Below are positions 11,162-21,027 of a stretch of 64,000 bases of DNA, piece by piece. Numbering within the stretch: position 1 is the first letter of the stretch; the number at the start of each line of letters is the position of its first letter. Under the pieces are notes generated by a model. That model was given only the letters and a program-made list of their open reading frames with translations, was not told where the DNA came from and searched no databases. Where the stretch lies: assembly GCA_951802425.1 (NCBI GenBank), contig OX637796.1, positions 2,294,001 to 2,358,000 of the forward strand. The letters run 5' to 3'. Made by a program: the position numbers and the translations under genes. Source of the DNA: Clavaria fumosa (taxonomy: Eukaryota > Basidiomycota > Agaricomycetes > Agaricales > Clavariaceae).

Positions 11162-12205
11162 ATGTCTACCCTTGCATTTGTTCGAGCATACCTACAGTCA
11201 TTTGATGCCCATCCTAATAGCACTCTTGCCATCACAGGCGGTGTACTCAATGCTCTTGGTGATTGCGCCGCCCAGCTATCTCAGAACTTGGTCAGTCGCG
11301 CACTTGCGTTCTCTTGACCAGAAAACCAACTTCTCCCCGGATAGTTTAGAGACGAGCATGACCACAACGACAAAGGTTACGATTTCGCAAGAACTTTGCG
11401 GTTCCTTTGTTTCGGAATGGGAATTAGTCAATTCATCTTCTTCACATCTCCAGAGCTTCTCACTGATCTCATCGGCAATGTTTGTCAACAGGTCCTGTGA
11501 TCGGACGGTGGAACCTACTGCTTGAGCGTCGCTTCCCTTTGAGACATGACCGCGTCACCAGACGTGTCAGTCTTACAGCCCTGTCGAAGAGAGTTGTATG
11601 CGACCAGATCTTCATGTGAGGTCCGTCCTACCACACCATTGTCGTCATTCCTCATTGTTTTCTTCCCGGATCTTCGCTGGCAGGGCTCCCATTGGGGTAC
11701 GTCTTTTCTTCTTCCCCCATGTTCAGGAACCTTGAAAAACGCGATACTCATGCGTTGGGCCCCAGTTGACGGCTTTTATCGGTTCAATGGGCATTATGGA
11801 GGGTCGTTCCGCCCCGCAGATCAATGAAAAATACGCAAGCCTGTTTGGGCCCGCTCTTCTGACCAATTGGACCGTGTGGCCTTTTGCGCAAGTCAGTGCT
11901 CTTCTCCTCTTCTTGGCCGAAGGATTGCCTCGCTGGAATTAATTCTGAACTCGACCAATCAATCAGCCAATTAATTTTGTTTTTTGACAGTTGATAAATT
12001 TTCGTTACATGTCTCTCCCTTACCGCGTGCCCTTCCAATTTACTTGCGGTGTATTCTGGACACTATACCTTTCGACGATCAACGCCCGGTGAGTTCTGCC
12101 GGTCTGTCCGTTTTAATTCTCAATTCATCTCATGCACTCAACAGCGAAGACGCTAAGCGAGACACGTCGGTCAGCACACGAGGCGCCGTCAGTCGATCTA
12201 ACTGA
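11162..12205 (+). CDS. SYM1: Mpv17/PMP22 family membrane protein (Sym1-like)
   Basis: Mpv17/Sym1 proteins sit in the inner mitochondrial (or peroxisomal) membrane and affect metabolite balance under stress; the exact transport role is not settled. The gene is cut into about seven short exons. Spliced reading gives STLAFVRAYLQSF, GGVLNALGDCAAQLSQNL, FARTLRFLCFGMGI, SPVIGRWNLLLERRFPL, LTALSKRVVCDQIF, a small exon APIG, LTAFIGSMGIMEGRSAPQI, LLTNWTVWPFAQ and LINFRYMSLPYRVPFQF. The W-x-VWPFAQ-x-INF-x-x-xPYRVPF core is the family signature. After the GTGAGT intron at about 12090 the tail EDAKRDTSVSTRGAVSRSN ends at 12205. An upstream ATG at 11092 could form an extra first exon spliced at GTATAT (11118); I favour 11162. 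Confidence 0.85.
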
Positions 12206-12403
12206 CCCCATCCTCTGCGCCGTTTTCGCCAGCAGGACGACGGACGTCGCTCGATTTAAGTTATCCATCATGTAGCGTTAGCGTTCCCCTCGTAGTACCA
12301 TGCGCCAGCACTCGTCTTGTATCCATATTTGTATCGATATACTTCTCTATTTTGTGCCAATGGAAGGGCATCCCCCTGCGCCAGACTCCACATTTGCTGT
12401 TGC

Positions 12404-15400
12404 CTACGCCGCACCGTACTTGTGCTTGAAATACGCCGGCGGCAACGCCGCTAGCACGTCCACTAAGGGCCTCTCAATTACGACCAGCTCGTCTTCGGAA
12501 AAGAAATCCAAGCCAAGCAACGGGCGATAACGCGTGATTAGCTTAAACCCGCCACGGCGCGTCCATGGGTGCCCCTCTTCGTGCCTTCGCCCTCCCTCTT
12601 CTTCCTCCTCTTCCCCTTCCTCCCCTTCCTCGTCCTCATCCTCGTCCTCCCCATTCTCATCGTCACCTTTCACGATCGCCTCCTGTTCGAGGTTCCTGCG
12701 CTTACGCGGCCAGTTCCCCTCTCGGCCCCCTTCGGGCAGCGGGACCTTGCAGAGCCACGTTGCTCCCCAGAACAGCGCCCATCGCTCGCCCTCATGTGCG
12801 GGTATAGGTGGCACGCTCTTAGCAGAACCGAGATGAGGGAATGCAACACCAAGAATGGGATCATGCAAGGACGCTAAGCGGTTCGCAGTGTGCCTTATCA
12901 CCCTTGTCCTCGAATTCTTCGTTGTTTGTGTTGCTGCCCTTTCCATGAGCGGACGGGAGAGGAATCGCATGTGCTCGGTGTCGTAGAACAAGAGCGAGTT
13001 GTCTGCAAAACCGAGGGCGAGCACGCTCGGCCGGACAGGATCGAAGCCTAGGGCGTATGCAGGCTGCGATGACCGAGGGAGCGCACATCGATGCTACAGA
13101 TTTGGAAATGCCTATGGTCAGATGCGGTACAAACCGGAAAAAGAGAGACAGAGGGGTTGGAATTGAAAAGGGATGGCGCCTGCACACCTGGATAGAGTCA
13201 AGATTGAAGACGTGGGTCTGACACAGATCGTCTGACGTCGCTAGCCACTGTCCATCCGCACTGACAGCGATCCTCAATACACTAGCCGTGGATACAATCA
13301 GCCCTTTTCCTCGCCGATAGAGACCGTCGTCGATGTCACCTGTGTTGGCGTGATCTCTAGTCGTTCCTTTTCTGATCTTTCGAGCAAACGAATTTGTTAG
13401 CCGGTGATGCTCGAAGCGTCGCAGAACGTGGGGCTTTTGGTCTGTATCATGGGAGAGGTCAAGGACGAGTATATAGGAGGTCATGCAAGTGGCCATGATG
13501 AGCTTGCTACAATCAGGTGTGAAGGCGAAGGCAGAACACCCAGTTCCTGCATCGGTTTGCGGTAAACTTGACCGCACAATGGATGTGAAGTCACGGACGC
13601 GTCTTGGTTTCAGATCGGTCTCTCGATGCTGACAGACAGATATGTTTAGATATCCAGGACGTTGTAGCGAGGGAAGAAAGAGAAAAGATTTCAAAAAAAA
13701 ACATACATCGAGTTCAAGGGAGAATAATCTCGCTTCGTACAAGTCAGAGACGACCAACCACCGACCGTCGTCTGAGATGGCACACGCGATCAAATTAGTC
13801 TGCAAGTTCAAGTCCATCTCCAGTAACATCTTCCACCCCGCACCCTGGTCATCACTCTCCCCTCCAACACCAAGCCCTCCTTCGTCATAGACGAGAGACT
13901 GGGCTAGCCGGCTCTTCCCGATGCGCCACACGCCGAGGCGCTGATCACCCATGCCCACCATGAGCCTCGCGGTGCGCGCGAAGCGCAGCGTGCCCACACC
14001 AGACGGACCAGCCGACCAGCTCATCTTGCGCTGGTACGACTCTTCAAAAGTCGCGACGACGCTTGTCGCGAGGGGGTTTAATACATGGTTGACCGTTGTG
14101 TGCGTCGGGACCGCAGAAGGGGTAAGTACGACGGCCATGTCGAGCCCGCCCGACGCAATAATGGGCGCGACGTCCAGTGCGAAGCGGCGTCTTGAATGGG
14201 GTGGCCACGACGCGATTGCGCGCACGTCGTGCGCGTGCAGCCTACGCGAACATGAGTGAACCCAGCGGCTAGCAGCTCGAGACATCGAGGGCGGCGTGTT
14301 TGTGGCGGCGACCGGGGAATGCAACGAGTTGACGTTCGAAAACTGGCAGATCTTTTGATCGACACCTGAGGTGTAGACTGTCTTTCCGTCCTAATGATAA
14401 TTCAATGATGAGACTTTGTTTCTCGTAAAGTGTGAAACGCAGGACGCACGCAGCCGATTGTGAGACATAGTACATCCGCATCGTGTGCTTGGAAGCTTTG
14501 TAGCTGCGTGCAGGTCCGGGCATCCCAAAATTTCACAATGCCCATTGAGTCACCGGAGACAACAGTGCCGTCCCTGGAAAAGGAGTATTAATATTGCGAA
14601 CAGATAAGAAGGAAAGGGCTACACGAACCCAAGGACACCCACAGCCCAGACTAACGTCCGCTCTCCACGGATCTTGTCGGTCGCCATTTTTTCAACGACG
14701 CGCCCAGAAGCAACATCCCATTTCATGAGGCTACTGTCCGAACCTCCGGTAACAAGCCACGAGTCAATCCATTCTTCTTTTTCGCCTCCTTCGTCGCTCG
14801 AACGATCATGATCGGTAGAGAGACTTGTGCTGTTTGAGCGGAGTAGAACGGGCGGGCCCCACGCGATGCTCAATAGGCGACACTTGACCCTATCAAAACG
14901 ACGGTGATGGGTGAGGGTGTCGTGGGCCAAAGAGAGAAGTCGGATAGATCCGTCTTCGCATCCAAGGGCAAGGAAGCTGGATGTGGGATTCACAGCGAAA
15001 GACCAAATTGAACCGCCCTGAGAACCGATGGTTCTCTAATGACAATAGGCCGTTTCAAAAATAAGTAGAGGAGCTTGTAGCGCAACGCACCCTGACACAG
15101 GCACGATCCATGTCCCATTCTAGGAGGGTGTTACCCCCCCCAGAGCTGAAAAGGCGGAGGTCAGAGCGCGACGGAACGTCTGCTGGCGTCAACTGCTCGG
15201 GATAACGTATGGCAAACGAGAGACTATCGACCTTAGAGCGAACAGGTCCTGGAAGGGTCTGAAAGGGCCCATTCAATATTATGTTAAAGCAAGGGATGGC
15301 AAGTCATACCTTGTGAATGACCCATGCTTGGGGGGCAGGCAAATGTGGTTGCGCGCCTGTCCATTCGCAAATATCGATGTTGCCGTTAGCATGACCGACG

Positions 15401-15570
15401 GCCAGAGTGCCGTACTTGAGGGGTTTTTTGAACAAGTCTAAATTTTTGGTATCCTCGAGGGAGTGAAATACAAGAGGTGGAAAGGCGAGCGCCGTTATGG
15501 GAGATGGCGCGAGGTCAATGAAACGGCAGCGATGGACAGCGAGCGTCACGCTCGCTGGGGCGGCTAGCAT
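12404..15570 (-). CDS. UTP4: U3 snoRNP/SSU-processome WD40 protein Utp4 (cirhin)
   Basis: Utp4 belongs to the t-UTP (UtpA) complex that starts 18S pre-rRNA processing and supports rDNA transcription in the nucleolus. The start at 15568-15570 gives MLAAPASVTLAVHRCRFIDL followed by ITALAFPPL, the usual Utp4 opening. WD repeats follow across about eight exons: YGTLAVGHANGNIDICEW, LRLFSSGGGNTLLEWD, SSFLALGCEDGSIRLLSL, SWLVTGGSDSSLMKWDV, IVKFWDARTCTQLQSF, APIIASGGLDMAVVLTP, DDGRWLVVSDLYEARLFSL and ADGQWLATSDDLCQTHVF. The C-terminus has an acidic Asp/Glu run (12595-12665) and ends with the Utp4-type ERPLVDVLAALPPAYFKHK. Length is near 860 residues, normal for the family. The long Ser/Pro-rich frames on the opposite strand here are shadows of the acidic run. 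Confidence 0.9.
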
Positions 15571-15756
15571 CGTGGTCGCTGCCTCCGGTAGGCGGTTATC
15601 AAGGGCTCAAAGTTCCCAAAGTTCCCTCTAAGGAGTCGTCGGCGAACGCAGTGAGTATAAATTTGTCGCGAGTCACGGTGCTGTGCAGTCGCGTTCGCTT
15701 GAGCTTTCTTTCCATTACACCACATCCAGAGGCGCTTTCTCTGATTGCTTCGCAAA
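15571..15756. promoter_or_regulatory. Divergent promoter between UTP4 and TIM10
   Basis: About 186 bp separate the two start codons. The region includes two nearly adjacent copies of AAAGTTCCC (15608-15626). No TATA box is obvious. Shared regulation is inference. Confidence 0.5.
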
Positions 15757-16160
15757 ATGTCTTTCTTCGGGTCTGGCACGCCCTCACCACCCACGGTGAA
15801 TCAAGAGCGAATCGAAATGGCTATTACAGAGTACACAATCCATTCTATACTCAGGTGCTCGTTGACCGACGCCTAATGTACAGACTGGACACTGTCACGG
15901 ACTTTTTCAATCGCATGCTCCAGTTCAGCTATTTCATATGCAACGTCGCGTCGAATGGATTTTTTCCTGACTTTATTTTGCGCAGGTCCTGTCACTCAAA
16001 ATGCCTGAGCACTCGATACACCGATCCGGAGCTAAATAAAGGCGAAAGCGTATGCATCGACAGATGTGTAGCTAAGTTCATCGACGTGCAGAAAAAGATT
16101 GGCGAGAAGTTGCAGCTCAGGTCGAACTCAAATTCATCCCCTCCTGGTGGAAAATTGTGA
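15757..16160 (+). CDS. TIM10: Small Tim chaperone Tim10
   Basis: Tim10 forms a hexamer with Tim9 in the mitochondrial intermembrane space and escorts hydrophobic carrier precursors to the TIM22 complex. Three exons: 15757-15830 (MSFFGSGTPSPPTVNQERIE), a 39-nt exon from about 15881 (LDTVTDFFNRMLQ) and the last exon from about 15986. Spliced, they give a protein of about 95 residues with the twin CX3C motif: CHSKC and CIDRC, 16 residues apart, the hallmark of small Tims. The flanking sequence (LSTRYTDPELNKGESV, VAKFIDVQKKIGEKLQ) matches Tim10 better than Tim8, 9 or 13. The open frame ends at 16158-16160. A further splice from GGTCGA near 16120 cannot be excluded and would change only the tail. 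Confidence 0.9.
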
Positions 16161-16448
16161 CCGGGATAGTCACTTCCAGCATGACGACGGGTCGCTGGTA
16201 CAGAGGCCACGGTGAGATGAGGCATCAACGAGTCTTTTTGGTCGCAGCTTGCTTGGTGCAGTGCAAAATAGATGACCAGAGACCCAACTTGTACATACCC
16301 ACCACCACCAGCAGGATTCACTGTAATGAGCGAACAATACACTTGGGACTATCGTGGATGAGCTGTTGCTAACGTTGAACTTGAACGTTGAGCGCTGAGC
16401 TCCAAATTCTCGTGCCTTGACTGAACCAGCAACCCAGAGAAATATCGC

Positions 16449-18929
16449 ATGTCGCGTATTCCTGTGTCCTCCTCTTCATCGTCCTTGCGACCGCATTCAA
16501 GCCCCGGTCACCGTGAAGGCATCGTCTTTCCTGTCGAGCGTGCGGCTTCTCCACTTGGCCCTCACCATCATCCATCACACACGCCCATGTCAGCCTCATC
16601 CGACAACTCATTTCCGCTGTCGGAAACTAGGAAGAAACAGTCTAAGAAGGATGAAGTGAGTCCTTTAGCTCGTTGTCTGGTCGTCCTCCTTACTATCTCA
16701 ATCTTCAGGCCATCCGCAGGAAAATCGAGTCCGAACTTGCTCGGAAGCGCACCATCTCCACTAATTTTACACAGTGGCAAAAGCGCTCCTCTCACGCTAA
16801 ACCCAGCAAGGGCACCGTCGCTGCTCTCAAGCCCAGTCCAGCATTGACAGTGCCCGAGAGCATCACAGTCTCAGAGGCTAGCCAGCTATGTGCAGCGAAG
16901 AGGACGGATTGTGTCCTAGTCGTCGATGACGAAGAGGGTTTAAGTGGTATCTTCACAGCCAAGGACTTGGCATACAGAGTAAGCACCCTGACGAGGCGGA
17001 CGTTAATCACATCATAGCTCAACGAATTGTCGGCGTGTGTAGGTTACGGCAGAGGGACTTGATCCCCACACGACGGCTGTCAGTCAGATCATGACAAGAA
17101 ATCCTATGGTGACTCGAGACACGACCAATGCCACGGAGGCTTTGGAATTAATGGTGTCCAAACACTTCAGACACTTGGTACTGTGTCTTCTTTGCCTCAC
17201 CGCTTTCGTTTGCTCAATGGCGCTGATCTAAGCCTGTGTGCAACGAAGAGGGCAACGTTGTGGGCCTACTCGATATCACCAAGGTCTTCCATGAAGCTTT
17301 AGGCAAAGTGGAGCGCTCCTCTACAGCTTCCGAGAAGCTTTACACTGCACTAGCTGGGGTACAGTCGGAGCTGGAACTTGGTCAGAGCGCCCAGGCCGCT
17401 GCGATGCTCGCCTATGTCGAAGCACTGCGGTCCAAAACGGCATTGCCAGATTTGACTAGCCTCATGGGCGACGAACGAGTGCTGCCTGCCACCGCAGGGC
17501 CCAAGGCAAGCGTCAGGGATGTGGCGAAGCTCATGAAAGAGAGGCGGACGACCGCTGTGTGCGTCATGGAGCAGCCCACCGCACCGGGTGCTCATCCCCG
17601 GATCGCAGGTATCTTCACGAGCAAGGACGTCGTGTTGCGCGTCATAGCGGCAGGATTGGACGCTAGCCGTTGTAGCGTCGTCAGAGTCATGACACCTCAT
17701 CCTGATACAGCTCCACCTACTATGACCATACACGACGCGCTCAAGAAGATGCACCGTATGTTCTTGGTTCTTGGTTGCAATCCTTAATTTACGATGAGCT
17801 TCCAGAAGGTCGCTATTTGAATCTCCCCGTCATGGAGGATGATGGCAGACTCGTCGCTATCGTCGATGTGCTCAAGCTGACCTATGCTACGCTCGAACAG
17901 GTGCCTCTAATACCCTAAGAATATCTCCAATTGTGTTTCCGCTGATCCATTAACCAGATGAATGCTGTCAGCGCTTCAACCACGGGTACAGCGGAAGCTG
18001 AAGGCGGCCCAATGTGGGGAAGATTCTTCGACTCCATCGGCGGCGACGACGCCGACTCGGTGGTGTCTGGATCACATTCTCGCCTTCCCGCAGACGCACG
18101 CCTCGGCGCTCCTGTCCTAGAACCCTCACAATCTCCGTTTTCCGATATTCATCCAAACGACTCGGCATCCGTCCAAGAGGAGGACCGAATGTCAGACATG
18201 CACGCCCAGCGACTTGGTCTCGCAGGAGTCCATTCGGTCATCACAGGTGCTGGATCGACGCTGCCTGTCGATGACGGAACATACGTGTTTAAATTCAAGA
18301 CGCCGAGTGGGCGGACGCACAGATTCCAGGCGAGGCATGACAATATTGAGCACCTAAGAGAGATTGTCGCAGGAAAACTTGCGACAGACCCTTTCTTCAC
18401 GAAGCTCGAGGCGGAGACCCAATCAGGCGCTGACTTCGCTCCACCACCTCCTGACCCGCTGGACTTCCATCTGTCGTACACTGATGCAGACGGGGATACG
18501 GTCCTTATCACGACCGATCATGACGTGAAGGAAGCTGTGAGCATCGCGCGTGCGACCAAGTTGGATAGGGTGGTGCTTTTCCTGCAGGGAGGGAGAGGCT
18601 GGTCAGACGCTGAGTCGGGTAACGGTGAAGTCAAACCAGTGGATGCTAGATCGGTGGACGTTAAACCGGTGGAGGTCAAACCAGTGGAAGTCAAACCAGT
18701 GGAGGTCAAATCAGAGAAAGTGAGCGAGGATCATGTGGAGAAAGATGAGGCGGCAGAGGATCCTGCTGCGGCACAGAACCCCCCTTCAGTACTGCCTCCG
18801 CAAGCCCCTGCGACGCAAGAGGACGTGTTTGGCATACCGAAAGACTTGTTGCTCCCTGCCAGTATTGGTGCTTTGGCTGTGGTAATCATTGGGGTGTTTA
18901 CAGTTTCAAGACTCATGGATCGGTATTAG
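16449..18929 (+). CDS. CBS-domain and PB1-domain protein with C-terminal membrane anchor
   Basis: The protein has four CBS motifs and a PB1 domain, the layout of fungal proteins related to S. pombe Mug70. After a Ser/His-rich N-terminus, CBS 1 reads TVPESITVSEASQLCAAKRT to GIFTAKDLAYRV; CBS 2 has QIMTRNPMVTRDTTNATEA to GLLDITKVFHEALG; CBS 3 has VRDVAKLMKERRTTAVCVM to GIFTSKDVVLRVIAAG; CBS 4 has VRVMTPHPDTAPPTMTI to LPVMEDDGRLVAIVDVL. The PB1 domain is at about 18280-18590 (FKFKTPSGRTHRF, DFHLSYTDADGDTVLI). A repeat of VEVKP units follows, then one hydrophobic helix near the C-terminus (ASIGALAVVIIGVFTV), suggesting tail anchoring. CBS pairs usually bind adenine nucleotides; the target here is unknown. 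Six introns, all ordinary. Confidence 0.85.
18625..18714 (+). repeat. 15-bp tandem repeat inside the CBS/PB1 gene
   Basis: Imperfect tandem units of GTGGAGGTCAAACCA encode repeated VEVKP between the PB1 domain and the membrane segment. Three nearly identical units lie at about 18669-18713, preceded by diverged copies. The unit is a multiple of three, so copy-number change keeps the frame. Confidence 0.8.
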
Positions 18930-19019
18930 ATTCGTGGTTTATACTTTAGTTCTTCTCTTTAGCGTTGCAATACTGTTTTCCTATTGCTTTCCTTGTGGTT
19001 CACCCGAAGGATTGGTGTA

Positions 19020-19032
19020 CACGTGACCAATC
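19020..19032. promoter_or_regulatory. CACGTG-CCAAT motif pair upstream of SGF11
   Basis: A CACGTG hexamer (19020-19025) is followed three bases later by CCAAT (19028-19032), about 55 bp upstream of the SGF11 start. Both are common fungal factor sites (bHLH and HAP-type). Function is inference. Confidence 0.35.
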
Positions 19033-19088
19033 AAGTTCAGTCATTTGCACTAGGCAAGAGCGTCTGATCTCTGCACAGAGGTGCCAGG

Positions 19089-20678
19089 ATGTCGAAGTCG
19101 AAAGGGATTGAAGACTTGACGACCCTGGTGAGCTCACCTTTTATCTGCATGTCGCGGAACGACGCGCTAAACGGGCTGCAGACAGCTCGTATCTTTAACG
19201 CCATGCTCGACGACATTATCATGGACACAGTACTTCAATCTCACTTAGAAGTAGTCAAGAGCAGAACCGCTTGTTCCGTCTGCAACACCCGGTGTGTATC
19301 CGCTCATCCACCGCGCATTCCCGTGCAACGACACCTCATTCCGGTCCCATGCAGATGCGGCCTTGGTGCGTCACTATTTCGCCTAAGATAGGGAACCCTT
19401 CCGGTTGAGAAATGGGCAGAGCACCCTACAGCTACGTCGGTGCAGGCAATCCCTTCTGTTACACTTGCCCTTTCACGGCCAGCCACGCCTGTCGGGGATG
19501 GGAAAGCAGCCCAAGGTGTTTCTGCCACTGGGGCGAGCACGCCTTCTAGCATTAAGGCAGACGGGAGCATCTACTTTGAATGCGTGAATTGCCAACGACA
19601 GGTTCCCTTTTTTTCCGTACAAGTCTCTATCCGTCCCTCACTGTCTCATTGCAATCGCTATAGATTGCGTCCAGCCGCTACGCCCCACATCTCAGCTCAT
19701 GCATGGGACTCGGCACGGGTAGACGAGGTGCCGTGCGAACGAATTATCCGATCAAGTCTGTTTTCGCTCATTTTTGTCATACACCTTACTTTATTCTCAC
19801 CCGCGCGCGATCTAGACGGTCTTCACCAGGGCGCTCGTTGTCTCCATCGGATGCTGCCAATATCTCAGATGAGAGTGGTAGCGTTAAGGGGAAAGGGAAA
19901 TCCAAGAGCAAACGAGCTGGTAAGTGCTGAATCCGAAGTCCACTCTTCTCGTCCGAGTTTATTGAGTTTTCTAATCATAGATGAAGCGGAGTTCAACCTT
20001 AAGCGTAAACGAGTTCGTGCTGTGCCCCTTTCCTTTCTACATCTTTACTTATTGTTCCATACAGCCCGCCTCTCCCCAACCTTCTCCGACCAAAAAAATG
20101 ACGAACAAGCGTCAGAAAAAATCTGGTATTAGGTGGCAGTATTCCTACCACACTCGATTTGATCCCCTTCTCGTTCAGGTTCCCCGATTACTCGCCCCAA
20201 GTCTGAATCAGATGCTGTAAGCCCGCCCCCGCGGTCCGCCTCATTCGTATGCATAATATTCCTTAATTACACGGCAGCCGCCTCTACAACTTCCATTGGG
20301 CTCCCAAACGAAGGTTCCGTCCAAGCTGCGCGAGAGCTCCACTGTTGCATCATCATCGTCTGGCTCGCCATCGCGGTCCAGCTCCGAATCCCCAGTTGCA
20401 ACGCCTGCGTCATCTGTCGGGATTACATTCGCGTCCAGTAAACCGAAGCGACCACCGAAGAAGAAAGCTAAACTTAACGGAAGTACCCCGAAACCTACAC
20501 CCGCGAGACAGCCAAGTCCTCCCCGGCCCCAGCAGCCAGCATTACGAGTCATCGAACCGGGTTATTTCGTGGGCAAGTGTCGTCTTCTGCGCTTGTTCAA
20601 TTGGTTGCTAATGGTGCATCATGCACAGATGTTGAGGGCGACGAGACAGGCTCTTCCACAGATACTGTTGGGGAGTAG
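19089..20678 (+). CDS. SGF11: SAGA-associated factor 11 (deubiquitinase module)
   Basis: Sgf11 anchors and activates Ubp8 in the SAGA deubiquitinase module, which removes ubiquitin from histone H2B. Exon 1 gives MSKSKGIEDLTTL; after a GTGAGC intron ending GCAG near 19180, exon 2 gives the N-terminal helix ARIFNAMLDDIIMDTVLQS. The diagnostic zinc finger is FECVNCQRQ joined over an intron to IASSRYAPHLSSCMGLG (about 19579-19710), with the C-x2-C-x9-H-x3-C spacing of Sgf11. The remainder is a Ser/Pro/Lys-rich tail (KRKRPASPQPSPTKK, KPKRPPKKKAKLNG). The last intron, about 20571-20629, uses a GC donor (GCAAGT) and joins GYFV to DVEGDETGSSTDTVGE with stop at 20676-20678; without it the frame runs to 20754 with no sensible sequence. 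Confidence 0.85.
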
Positions 20679-21027
20679 CACCGTAATGAACGTTCCTCGG
20701 CCAACGCCTGCCAAAGAGCGACTCGCCACACGCTACCTTTTGTATATTGCATAATCTATGTATTTATTTGGTCGTTTCATCATTCGCTACGCACTCATCG
20801 AGCACGTATCTCTGGACGTATTGCAAAACATATATGTATCCCTCTTCTTTGCACATCCTCTTACGCACCGCTCTAACCTTCCAAATCAAATGAAACCGTA
20901 ACGAGACTTGATCTACAAAAAAAAAAAATCCTTCCGTATCGTCGGAAAAGATGGTCGATTCTAGTGTTGTCAGACTAACGCGCCTCGAGGCAGTCCGGAG
21001 CGAACATCTGCGATATTTCAGAGCGTT

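Noticed and set aside
12534..12877. Plus-strand Ser/Pro/Leu-rich open frames opposite UTP4
   Set aside because: They are antisense shadows of the acidic Glu/Asp run in the Utp4 C-terminus and have low-complexity composition.
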